This document shows, piece after piece, positions 46,270 through 57,585 of a stretch of 64,000 nt of DNA; the stretch's first letter is position 1, and the number at the start of each line of letters is the position of its first letter. The DNA is from Isoetes taiwanensis. Taxonomy: Eukaryota > Streptophyta > Lycopodiopsida > Isoetales > Isoetaceae. Below the pieces are notes generated by a model. The model was not told the DNA's origin and did no database searches. It saw nothing but the letters and a program-made list of their open reading frames with translations. Position numbers and translations under genes: made by a program. Location of the stretch: contig JAJEKV010000102.1 in the NCBI GenBank assembly GCA_021234155.1, forward strand, positions 62,001 through 126,000, in the 5' to 3' direction.

Positions 46270-48420
46270 ATTGTATTCTCTGGAGATAGGAGGCTCAACA
46301 CGTCTTCTCTCTTCCGTATACGCATGAGTGTTGTATATAATTGACCATGTGCAAATACATTCGTGCACAAATCAAGCACAACATGATCCAATGTTAATCC
46401 TTGGCAACTATTAAATGTGGTAGATTATGCCAGTCGTAGTGGTAGTTGATGTCTATGGATAGTCCATGGTCTGTTCTCTGGTTGATAAGAAAAATCGGCT
46501 CTAGAGATTGGATATGTACAATCATTTGATGGGTACTGTTGAACCCAATACTCCGCCATTACAAATTTGTCGTGCATTAAGGTAATCATCACTCTTGCAT
46601 TTTTCACGAGACCTTTTTCTATATCAAGGCATTTCATAACGTGGCATATTGCCCCTACTTTGAGTTTGAGCTCATGGTCAGGAATGCCAGAATGCGTGAA
46701 ATTGTTAAAAAAATCCGACGTTGCATAGGGGTGATCGAAAATGGGTTCATCTTGTTCGTTAATGTGATCGTGACTGTAGTACGAATACTTCAATTAGAAA
46801 CTTTTTCCAATGTACATTCATTGAAATTGGTGGCATGCTTGTTCATAGGTGACAAAAATGCACTCTTTCCACATTTAATTAGATTCCTCAGAACGTCAGA
46901 CGGATAGAGAAATATTTCTGCATCTACAATCTCGGTGGTTGTATTAAATATGTCTAGGGAGACCATTATCTCCTCCCAGTTTTCTCCTATATTGTCTACA
47001 TAATGCATGAGCTCGGAATCTCCTGCATTTCTTATTGACAGCTCTAACTTCAACACATGAAATGCTTGCCACAATGGGGACGATTTTATAGATGCATTGA
47101 TTGTTGTGGTTCTGCCTCCTCCTTTCACTACCGGTGCTACTTGTCTAAAATCTCCGAAAGCTGTAAAGTGCTTACCTCCAAAGGGTAAACTATTTCTACA
47201 TAGTTGTTGCAATAGGTTGTTCACGCTTTCTATTACTGCTTTAATAGCCATTGGAAATTCGTCCCATATTATGGCCTTTGCTGCAATAAGGAGTTAAGCC
47301 CCTCCTGAATTTCGCTCTAGTAACAAATGCAAACCAACATTGCTTTCCACAACAGGGATTTGGAAAAGCGAGTGTGCAGTTCGTCCCTCTGGGTATTGGA
47401 GAGCCGCAAGTGCTATCGTGCCACATGGAAGCATGATGCTTTGGTTTCCTCGTATCAATAGGCACATGCAATTGAGAACAAAAGTCTTTACCGTGCCACC
47501 TTTGCCGTTTACGAATATTGGATGCTTGCTTTGTGCACATTGCGATCATGTAATTGCAAGCCAAATGCCATAATGTTAGTGCCATGCTGCATCAATATAT
47601 TATTGATCACGTGAAGGGATTCATTAAATGCAACTACTTCATCATATGAATAATGATCTAGTAGATCACGACTCATAGGAACACATAACTTATTCCATAT
47701 TTCGAGCACTAGTGCTTGATCAAGTAAGACCATTGCAAATAAGAATCGTAGTTGTATGGGACCTAGGGATAATGATGTTGCTTCCTCCATAACCAGCATT
47801 GCCTCGTCGTGTGCTTTGATTAGTCCATGCGCTTTTGCAGCTTGTCGATACGTTTGATGATGCTAGTTGTCAATGATTTTGAGTTCTTCCCATGTTCAAG
47901 CAGGTCGATGCAACAAAAGTTGCCTTAAGTAAAAATCTTCACCAATTCGAAGTAATAGAAGGCGTATTCTGCATATAATTAGTTGTCTCGATCTCTTTCT
48001 AACAACATTTCTTGTGAATCCCACTCGTTCTTGCTCTAGATATTCGTCATGTCGCAGGTTATACGTACTCAATGTGTATTGTTCGTAATATTGGATGTAC
48101 GTAGAGGTATCGAACTCATGATCGATAAAAAATAACGGTCCAAAAGTGAATTTTGTAGCCTGCAGCGGTAGGTGTAATGGGAGGCATTTCACAGATGGCA
48201 TTTTATCCGTTATCTGATACGACATTATCCTCCAAGATGCTTCTGTAGCCGATAGGTATCATGCATTCACGTAATCTCGCATTTCATTTTTAGCAAGTGG
48301 TCTCACATTTTGCTCTAGTGATATGTTTAAAGACGTTTCTCCTGCTAGTTGTGTTCTTGCTCTAAACTTGTTGATGAATGTTGCGAGGCAAGTTGGGTCT
48401 CTCCATTATTCATTGATGAT
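46270..48420 (-). pseudogene. Helitron PIF1-type DNA helicase, decayed
   Basis: C-terminal helicase part of a Helitron Rep-helicase, the rolling-circle transposition enzyme. From 48,420 leftward: CLATFINKFRARTQL, YVNAWYLSATEASWRIMSY, SVKCLPLHLP, then Walker A reading VNGKGGTVKT (about 47,520), motif FGDFRQVAPVVKGG with LWQAFHVLKLELSIRN (46,790-47,251), then SGIPDHELKLKVGAICHVM and GLVKNARV (46,425-46,793), and the C-terminal FNSCQGLTLDHVVLD...HGQLYTTLM (about 46,290-46,400). Frames change at least five times. The Walker A loop has valine where the invariant glycine before lysine belongs. The HUH Rep domain is not visible to the right. Confidence 0.88.
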
Positions 48421-48869
48421 GGTTCACACACAGGTTAACTTTCTTGGGTTACTTGAAAATTGGCGATTCATGAAATGAGAACAAAGGAGACAAATATATG
48501 CATAAAATATGGGAAATGTGCGCCAAATGAAGCTCTCCAAATATGAGATGAAACCTGAGTACATCTGAAGAAGCTCCGATCTAATATAGTGTAGACTGCA
48601 AATCTAAGCCCTATATCTAGCTAAATTTAAGCCGTACACTTATGCGAACCTAAACATGCCAAGTGTAGCCTGCCACCACTGACACCACGTGGACAATGTT
48701 AACCACTAGGTGGTTAACATAAGATAACAAAGCTATGAGCAAGATAAGGAATCAGAGATATAACGCAACGAAAAATGTGCTCCAATACCCCAAAAACTAC
48801 CCACCAAAAGTGCCTATAAAATCCCCTTTTTTTTGTAGAACAACGGGGGATAAATTGAGTTTTTAGAAT
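48421..48869. other. Sequence between helicase relic and LINE, no gene
   Basis: Nothing recognised. A short inverted phrase (ccactaggtggttaacat near 48,700) is present. Confidence 0.35.
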
Positions 48870-49065
48870 GGGGGTATTTGGCCATAATCCCCCATTTCCT
48901 CATTTATACGATAATACCATGTTATGATTTGGCCATAATCCCCCTTTCCTTCGTTTAACATAATAACTTGTTACGATTTGACCATAATCACCCTATCCCC
49001 CGTTAAGATGCAGTTAATCTTCCAGGGGTTACTGAGATGGATGTGGAGCATCCTCAACTGCCCAC

Positions 49066-50465
49066 ATGAATATTCTTTCTTGGAATGTTAGGGGAGTGGC
49101 TTCTTCCCCAAGCAAAAGGAGTAGGTTGTCCCTCTATCTATCTAAGTTCTCCATGGATCTATGTTGTTTTCGGGAGCACAAGTGCCGTACAGTTGATGTT
49201 CAAAAGCTGGCTAACATTTTGGGGCGTGATTATAATGTGCTTGTAGCGGCTGCTGATTCTGCTAAAGCAGGTGTTCTTACTGCATGGAAGCCCTCTTTGA
49301 ATGTCACTTTCACTCAAGTGGACAGGTTTGGTCGTTGGATAATTGTTAAGTGGAAAGAGCGGGGGCAAGAATGCGTTTAGTGAATGTTTATGCTCACAGT
49401 TCTCCACGTCAAAGGGGAGCTTTGTGGGCCTCTCTTCGTAGCAAAGTTCTCAGGCTAGGCAATAATGTAACATGGTTGCTCATAGGAGATTTCAATATGC
49501 TTGAAATTGAGACAGACAGGTGTGGCAGGGGATCACAGGTGGTTCAGGGATTTGAGCGGGAGCAATGACAACGTCTACTGCATGATTGTGGCCTTATGGA
49601 GATCGAGGGTGATCAATCCTTCACATGGTGCAATAGATGGACAGGCAACGGTAGAGCTTACGCCCGACATGATCGTGGCTATTATAATAGAATAGCTGCT
49701 GATTTTCTTCAGTTGCAAAGAACTAATTTGTTGGATAGTGCAATCTCAGATCATAATCCATAATGGTTCTCCACCGGACGACCTCTATGGCGAAGAGCTA
49801 CAAAAACTTACTTCAAGCTCAATACTAAGCATTTGAAGGATAGTGAATTCATTGCAGGTTGTAGCAATGCGTGGTCTCATGAATTCTCTCGCAGTGGTGG
49901 CATGGCTGGTGTTGTTGCTGCTCTCAGGGCTGTAAAAATCCTTTGCAAAGCAGTGGGGTCATGCACAGGTGGTTCAGACTAGAGGCCAACTAACCGAGTT
50001 GTATCAGGAGTTACAGAGATGTCGCGCTCTTGCCCCTTCTTCTGGTATTAGAGAGAAAGCAATCTTGACAGAGATTAAAGCCATTGAGACGGCATGTGAA
50101 TCAAGCCAGGATAAAGGCAGGACAGGACTGGTTTAGATCTGGTGATAGATGCTCTCACTTCTTTTTTCGGGTCGCTAAGAGAAGGCGTATGATGGCCTCT
50201 ATTAACTCCCTTATCTTGCCTGATGGGTCAGAGTGTTCTGATCAGGTCCAATTGAAGTAGTATCTCCACGACCACTTTTCTTCATTTTTTTCCAGACATC
50301 TGTTGCCCTTTCAGGAGGATATACAATCTGCAGTCTTGTCGAAGGTCCACCCCATTGTGTCAACTGAGCAGCGTGCACACCTAGAATCAGACATCACCAT
50401 CAATGACTTATATTCAGCTGCTTCTCTTTAAAAAAAGGACAAGTGCACTGGCCTAGAAGGACCAC
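49066..50465 (+). pseudogene. LINE ORF2 endonuclease region (broken)
   Basis: Apurinic-like endonuclease that nicks target DNA for target-primed reverse transcription. Motifs: MNILSWNVRGVAS at the start, EHKCRTVDVQKL (catalytic glutamate), and LLIGDFNMLE (catalytic aspartate/asparagine, about 49,480). The region leading to the polymerase reads ITINDLYSAASSL then KKDKCTGLEG at about 50,400-50,465, which is where the LINE sequence stops. Several frameshifts and stops (for example around 49,380 and 49,568). Confidence 0.82.
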
Positions 50466-50743
50466 CAAGCACAACAAGTTTGAAATAAATGCCTCCGCAT
50501 CCGCCTCATGGCCATCCCGATATCTGCAGGAAACTGAATTAGAAGGGGCATCCGCTGATCGCCATATGCCTAGGGCCCATGTAGACTCTTATCCACAGCT
50601 CCACCTTCGGCACCAAGATATATACCTTCTTCCCAGAACCCAGATGCCAGCGTCAGATTCATATGATCTCATATACAAATACCTCTACAAACCTTCTGAA
50701 ATCTTGAGTTATAAAACTACGCTTCTTGATCAGGGCAACATTA
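50466..50743. other. Foreign sequence at left of LINE interruption
   Basis: Not LINE-like and not recognised. An open frame (plus, 50,443-50,853) crosses it but has no family match. Confidence 0.35.
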
Positions 50744-53268
50744 TCCTATATTATAAAATTATTGTGTATGTCTGTCTTGAACCTCGCCCTAGATCGGACG
50801 GTTCAGATTGTTTGATATCGATCTCAAAGGCTAAGATTCAGTCTACGGTTTAGGTCTTTTTTTCCTTTAGCTTTCTTTGCTTAGCTAAACCAGGATCGGC
50901 CATGGATCGGCCAGAGTGCAGCAAACCGTGGGAGTTCTTCTTGGTTAGAGCCTGAGCTGCTTCAAATGTCAAAGCAGGTTGCAAAACGTGCTGCTCCGGA
51001 ATGATGCCATCGTGTCTATAATTTCTCTGAGTCTGTTCAACAGCCTCAAGTTGGCTTCATACCTGGGATTTAGCATCGCAGCTAGGTAGAGCCTTAGAAG
51101 AACCGTGGTTGCTGCTTAAGTCTTCGATTTGAAGAATCGTGGTTGCTCAGAGCAAGCAGGGCCGATTGTTTGATATCGATCCCAAAGGCTAAGATTCAGC
51201 CTATGGTTTAGGATTTTTTTCCTTTAGCTTTCTTTGCTTAGTTGCTTCCGGGAGTTGCCATGGCGGGATTCTTGCTCTGTAGCAAAATCATGGAGCTCCG
51301 GCAATGGCGATTATGTGGTGCGTTGTCTCTGCATGCTGGCTTGATGCATGTTTTGCACCCCTGTAACATAAAAGGGCAGTGCATATGCCTAGCATATCCG
51401 GCCACCATATATCACAGCGGTAGCTATGAATCAATCTAGCTATAAATTCCGGTAAGTGTAACGCTTCTCACCTGTGCTTGCAAAAATTTACTACTTTCTG
51501 TTGTGGCTATGGGTTGCTTACTTCAACTTCACATTTTCTAGGTTGTCTCTGCATCCTGAAAAGCCAAATGCTTACCTTAGATTTAAATCTGCAAGTCTTT
51601 TCTCGATTCATTTGTTAGCCATTAGGCTTCTAGAATAGACAGGTGTTTCTAAACTTCACTTTTGTCATTTGACCTGTAATCAGCTTGATCATTTGAGTAA
51701 CATGCATGGTATTGTGAATAACTTAGCTTTCTTTTATTTCTCATCTATTCACTTTTTCTGTATGCTCAATGTTTTTTGTATGTTTGCAGGTTGCATAGCC
51801 AGTTCCTTAGCACAATACAGACAATTTGTAATGTTTCAAGCAGTTGCAGATAGATTTATTTCTACTGTATTTGCTTGCTTTTTGTACAGAGCAGAGGAAC
51901 ATCTATCTAATACTCTTCGCCAAGCTGGAGTGTGAGGTAAGCACAGTCAAATTTCTATCCTTTAGATGTTCGTCTCAATTCATGCTCATTAACTGTGAAT
52001 GTGTTTTAATGTTGTCTCTTTGCATGGCTAGCTTGATCAGATTTGTCCACAAACATCTTAAAATAGAGAAGCAGAGTAAATGCTTCAAAGCCTGTATGTA
52101 GCAGATGGCAGAATTCCGATTGAACCTTAATGCTGGACCTTTGAGCTTAATTCATGTCATATATCTCTGAAATGGAAGTTTTCATGATCAAAGCAGAAAA
52201 GCACGAAATAACCCTCAGAACTTACTGATAATATTGTCAAAGACTGTCCTAGATAGTAATTAGATCCTATCTATACGCGAGAAAGATATGATGTTTATGG
52301 TGTCTTGCCCTTGGTCTTGCCAATGCTACAGGAAATGCTTTGCCCAAAGCCTGGGTGATTTACAATAAGTTGACGTAAATAGACTTCATACATTATGTCT
52401 TTATGTCATCCCACCCACATACAACTTTTGTTCCCTGCAGAATGGAGCTGTTCCCTGTAGAATGGAGCCGGGACATCATAGAGGGCTGAAGGATGTTGTG
52501 ACCAGGTAATATGTCAATTTTCTCCATTCCTTTTGAAGGATTGTCCCTACTGATCATATATTATTTTCCCCTGCAGTTCTGGCCTCATGTTATCCAGCAT
52601 CTGAACCAACATTTGAGAACATTAGAATCAACCCAAACCACTTTCGAATTTGTGCCCATTAGCACAGTTATACATCTGTACCGTAGCCTTCCATTTCAAT
52701 CATGGCAATGCTGCCAATGCAAAATGCCCCAAATGCATCACATGTCTAGGACTTGGTTGCATATTCTAATCCGGTTGCTTCTGTTGAAAGGGGCATATTC
52801 ACATTGGCTTGAACATTTGTTGCACCAATGGTTGCATCTGTTGAAAGGGGCGTATTCACATTGGAGTAGACATTTGTTGTCCCACATAACCACAAAACAT
52901 TCGGTGTTTGTTCAGGTCATTAATTTAATTTGATTTAATATGGTAAATGGCAAACCCCCCACATCTCAAAAAAAAGGTGCGTTCTCCTCCTTAAAAAGTA
53001 GGAGGTTGTTTCTGCCAAAAACTAAGTAGGAGAATTTGAAGAATCAAAAGACTAAGCGATTGCAGAACAGGGCAAAATTGCTCAGTTGAAATTGTAACCC
53101 CCTTGCATTTAACAATCATCAAAATTGTTGTATAATAGGCGTACCTGTACACTACCAAAAATGCAAAGAGGAGCAAGGGTAAATGCAAAGAGGAGCAAGT
53201 GTAAAGAAGCTGTGGCTAGGATATTTGCCTCAAAGGATCGGCCCAGCAACGCTGGGCACCTTTACTAG
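50744..53268 (+). mobile_element. Candidate complete non-autonomous Helitron (~2.5 kb)
   Basis: The 3' end is canonical: GCCCAGCAACGCTGGGC hairpin at 53,241-53,257, then ACCTTTA and CTAG (53,265-53,268), followed by T. The proposed 5' end is TCCTATATTATAAAATTATT at 50,744, beginning with TC, preceded by A and similar in style to known plant Helitron starts. Insertion between A and T is the Helitron rule. Inside are an ~80-bp direct repeat (50,806 and 51,164: gattgtttgatatcgat...) and a ~60-bp tandem repeat (about 52,772-52,890). Unidentified short frames are present; no Rep-helicase. Confidence 0.55.
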
Positions 53269-54215
53269 TTGATATATAACATTGTGAAATTTCACAGCTT
53301 AGCTTTCAATTGATACTAAGCACAAGTCGACAAATTGGAAGGTTGCGTAAAGATTTTAAGTTGTATGGTAATTTTGACACCAATAGACCCCCAAATGCCA
53401 TTCAATGGACCACCGAAAGCCCTCCAATGGACTACTAAATACTCACACTTGACCTTCATTGGACCACAGGTGCTCATCAATAGACCATGCATTCAACTCA
53501 ATTTTTAATAGTTCTTTAGGTGGGCTATTAAAGGACAAAGGTGGGCTATCAAAGGGCAAAAGCGAGCTATCAAATAGTGAAAAGTGGGCTATTAAGAGGC
53601 AAAAATTGGGCCATTGAAGGGGAGTGGGTGAAGGAAGGGCACCCTCCCCTACAACCCTTTTACATCTTTGTTATTTCTTCAATTTTCCCAAAAATTTGGA
53701 TCACAAGGAGAAGGCGACGTGTGTACAATATTTTTCTTAATAAATGTTTTAATACCACATAAGCTATAGCATACTTATAAAATTATAGCATAAGTATGGG
53801 ATCAAATCTTGGTTCAGGAAATATTTGACATGTCCTAGGCAAAGTTCCTACACCTCACAAATCAACATGTTTATGATTTTTTTCCCGCCTACACTTTCCT
53901 ACAAGAATAGAACCAATATGCAATTTTCCTACAAAATAAAAAACAGCAAGATATAATTTCCTTCCAGAATGGAGTAAAGATATAATTTCCTTCCAGAATG
54001 GAGTAAAGCAAGGGAAAAGGGCACGAGAAAAAAGGGAAGATAGAAAGGATGAGAAAAAGGAAGGGAGAAAAAACATGCGAAAAGGGAAAGGGAGGGAAGG
54101 GAAGGAAATGGTAAAAAAAGGTGTGGGAAAAGGCAAAAGGGAAATTTGAAGGGAAACGAGAAAAGGAAAAAGGGGAGAATCGAAAAAAAGAGAAAAAGGC
54201 AACGGGGAAAAAGGA
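53269..54215. other. Degenerate repeats and polypurine tract within the LINE interruption
   Basis: 53,515-53,625 has four loose copies of a gggctattaaaggacaaa phrase. 53,949-54,006 holds a perfect 29-bp tandem pair (agatataatttccttccaga...). About 53,998-54,225 is almost wholly purine on the plus strand. No gene. Confidence 0.6.
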
Positions 54216-56540
54216 AAGAAAAATTACTTTATACCTAGCGATGTTGGTGAGTTTCGTAGGTTCAGAAGTTTGGATAAGATCCTCAATATTGGCTGCATTT
54301 CTCTTATTCCCAAGTATAAAGAGCCAAAGACAATATCTAATTGGCACCCTATTACATTATTGTCTTCCATGTATAAAATATTTGCGAAGGCCCTTGCAGA
54401 AAAAATGCGTGATGTCTTGGCTGTATCAATCTCTCCTACTCAATCTGGATTCTTGCCAAGGAGGAGCATTTTAGACAATGTTGCTGCTGCTTATGAGGGT
54501 ATGTATTGGGCCAGATTGAAAGGTCTGCGTATAGCCTATCTTAAATTAGATTTTGCCAAGGCTTCTGACAGTGTGGATTGGGAATTTTTGGAAAAAAGCC
54601 TCTTAACATTGGGTTTTGGTCAGCAGTTCACCAGTGATGTTATGAAACTCCATATCTCGGCACGGTCTACTGTGTTGTTTCAGGGGGAACCCTCCACTAT
54701 TTTTTCGGTTGGGCGGGGTGTTTGCCAAGGATGTCCATTAGCTCCACTTTTGTTCAGAGTAGCAGCTGAGGTCCTCTCACAGTTATTTGCTAAGGCTGTA
54801 CAGGATGGGATAGTCCAGGGGGTTGAGTATGGAGGATGGTTCACATGAAATTGTAATTAGTATGCTAATGACACGTTTCTCTTTCTTGTTGATGCTGCGG
54901 ACAATCTTCAGAATGCAAAGCTTCTTCTTGATACTTTCTCTTTAGCATCTGGAGTTCTTGTTGGTTGGCCAAAGTGTTCTGCATTATGGACACTTGATGG
55001 GGTTGTGCCTCCTTGTGTTGCTGGTTTTCCTTAGAAAATGCTTCCTCATGGAAAGGCTACTAAACTTCTTGGTATTCCTGTGGGCATTCATATTTCTACC
55101 TCCGATGCTTGGGATATTATCATAGAAGGGTTGCGAAAGCATTTGTTTTGGTGGAATACTGCCTCTCTCCGACAACGCGTATAACTGTTGCTAAGTATGT
55201 TTTAAGTAATTCCCACATCTATATGGCCTCTGCCCTTCTTGCTTCTCAGTCAAAATTTCAGGTGATTGTTACCATTGTCCGTAGTTTTATTTGGGGTGGG
55301 AATGAGGAGCATGCTGTGGTCAAGGTTGCATGGTCCAAATGCACTAGGCCAAAATTTGCAGGTGGTTTGGGTATGACAGACTTCCATCTGCAGAGTAAGA
55401 TTCTGATTTCTAAGTTCATTTGGAGGATCCTTAAGGGTATGGTTGACTCATCTGGAGTGCGGTTGGTGAAGCAGTCACTGGACATTGTGTTCCTTTTGGG
55501 AAAGCTTCGTTAAAACCTCTTCTACCTTGAAATCTCTTTTATCAGTTTTGCCCTTTTCCTAATGCCTCCCCTTTTTTGAAAGGCTTGCTGGAGTCTTGGG
55601 AGATAGTACGGACCTCATTTCGTATTGATCTTGTTGCATGTCATCAGTTGAGTGCCCCTTGTTGGTGGATACCTGTGGAAAATAATCTCCCACTTTGTGC
55701 CTCAGTTCATCCATTAACTCAACGGCGCTGGAGGTTAGCAGGAATCTACATAGTTGCAGCATGGTATGATTCTGGCCAGTTAGCGACTTGGCAAATCTTT
55801 CAAACAAAATTCTTATTGTCTCGATGGGACAGACCTATTTGGCAAAAGGTTGCTAGTACTTTGCCATTGGTTGCTCCAGAGGCTATCGAAGGGTGCATGT
55901 GGGTGTTCCACCAGAGTGTTCACGAGCATAGGCTTGTGAACTCTATGTATAGGCTGCTTGTCAATGATGATATCCTTCCGCCATCCACTGAGTGGTCCCT
56001 TCAGCTCTCACCTCCTAGTTGGAGACGTATGTGGACTTGGGCTTGGGATAAACTACTCCATCCTAAGGTGGCTGTGCTCTAGTGGCAGATTCTTCACCGA
56101 TGCCCTCGGGTGAATGTGCTTGTCCACAGATTTGATCCTCGAGTGTCAGCACTCTGCCCACTATGCAAGCAAATGGACGAGACCATTGAGCATTGTTTCT
56201 TTTTATGTGATCATCTCCAGCCGGTTTAGTCTTGGCTGCTTTCTCTTTTTCATGTGACATTGACAAGTTAGCAAGTGCTTCTGGCTATTTATCCGAATAC
56301 TTGGAATAAGGTGCGGAGTCAAGCATTTCATTTGGCATCAGGATGGTGGTTGTGGTCCATCTGAAAGCGCAAAAGATTGTGTATCTTTCAGAGTTTGGAT
56401 ATTCCTCCTGCAGTAGTCCTCCAGGACGCACAAGCTAGAATCGCTAAGGCCTACCATTGTTCTTCGCTTGCTCCTGCCAAGCGACAGTTGATATTTGAGT
56501 CCTATTTGAGTGTGTTGTCTTATGAATAGGCTGGTGGCTC
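54216..56540 (+). pseudogene. LINE ORF2 reverse transcriptase and zinc-binding C-terminus (broken)
   Basis: Non-LTR reverse transcriptase. Motifs: SLIPKYKEPKTISNWHPIT (54,300), SGFLPRRSILDNV, IAYLKLDFAKASDSVDW, RGVCQGCPLAPLLF, then the catalytic box as YANDT (about 54,860), where the first aspartate of the usual YADDT is asparagine. The C-terminal zinc-binding region follows (ALCPLCKQMDETIEHCFFLCD, about 56,150-56,215). Stops and frameshifts occur at 54,846, 55,033, 55,513 and 56,080. The first ~30 residues of the domain are missing at the interruption. Confidence 0.88.
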
Positions 56541-56656
56541 TATTCAGTGGATCATGATTATCATCTGAAATTTTATTCTCGCCTCTGCATTTGTATCTGG
56601 CTTTTGGATTGATGTTTCAATAAAGTTTGTCGTTCTTAAAAAAAAAAAAAAAAAAA

Positions 56657-57035
56657 CATCTACTATCTCTTTGTCCGCTAACGTCCTCTCCTCTCGAGCT
56701 GTCCTTATCAGATGCATGAATCCCTCTGGTAGGTCCTTGTTCTTCTTCTTGCTCTGTTAGAAATAACGTCACTCCAACAGCACACATGAAAAAATCTAAA
56801 AGAAACAAGAAGGCGACGTACCCAGCCCTTAAAATTTGGAGCATATTGAATTCCGCTCGTCCGAGGTAGCAATGGGATAAAGTTCTTTACACATCTCCCA
56901 GCTGTCCACGTTCAAGTGCTCCATTAAACATGTTTGGCACGTTATGACATTTTTTTGGCTGAAATTATAAAGCAAAAAATGAGTGTGCCTCAAACTTCTT
57001 AACAAAACGAGGAAAGAAAAGGAGATCTAGCACTG
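56657..57035. other. Sequence downstream of LINE poly(A), no gene
   Basis: Nothing recognised between the LINE tail and the fold-back element. Confidence 0.35.
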
Positions 57036-57585
57036 TATTACAGAATACCCAATCATTTCGCTGGTGAAGCAAAAGTGTATTCCGGAATACACTCCTGCTT
57101 GAACGTGAAGCAAAAGCGTCCGGAATATGCTTTTGCTTCACGTTCAAGCAGGAGGGTAAAAGCATGTTAGGGTGTCCCTTAAAAAGTATTATTTAGTGAC
57201 CAAAAAAGTACCTAAAAAGGTAGCCAGGACTGGGTACTGGGTACCTGTGTAATATCTCAATATAAGGTATGTTTTAGAACTTTTTATACATGTATTGGTC
57301 TCCGATATCATTATCTTTATCTTAACTTTGAATATTAACACGTCCTTGACTTTTATTTTGGAATTTTCTATTAGTTTTAATGAAAAGAAAAATGAGAAAG
57401 TACCCAGTTCTGAAGTACCTAGTGTATGTACTTTTGCAGGTTCCAAAAGTGGTACACCCTAACATGCTTTTACCCAGGAGTGTATTCCGGAATAGACTTT
57501 TGCGTCACGCGGATGAAGCAAGAGTGTATTCCGGAATACACTTTTACTTAACCTGTGTAATGATTGGGTATTCTGGAATACACAT
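57036..57585. mobile_element. Fold-back element with GTATTCCGGAATAC palindromes
   Basis: Outer ends are inverted (gaatacccaatcat at 57,044; atgattgggtattc at about 57,559). Inner blocks also pair (aaaagcatgttagggtgt at 57,158 against acaccctaacatgctttt at about 57,453). The left arm contains a perfect 26-bp hairpin (57,092-57,117 with 57,129-57,154, 11-nt loop). The palindrome tattccggaata occurs in both arms, three times in all plus an imperfect fourth. Non-coding centre. Probably a fold-back MITE. Confidence 0.75.

Larger units (their letters stand above)
48870..56656 (+). mobile_element. L1-type LINE, 3' half with ORF2 and poly(A), interrupted
   Basis: Starts in ORF1-ORF2 spacer repeats (TTTGGCCATAATCCCCC-type, three copies at 48,880-49,000). 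It carries an ORF2 with endonuclease, reverse transcriptase and C-terminal zinc-binding regions, a caataaag signal near 56,618 and an A-run at 56,638-56,656. About 3.7 kb of foreign DNA (about 50,466-54,215) separates endonuclease and reverse transcriptase. Target duplications could not be found. Confidence 0.85.

Noticed and set aside
54121-54474. 117-aa lysine/glutamate-rich plus-strand frame
   Set aside because: Translation of the polypurine tract running into the LINE RT in the wrong frame.
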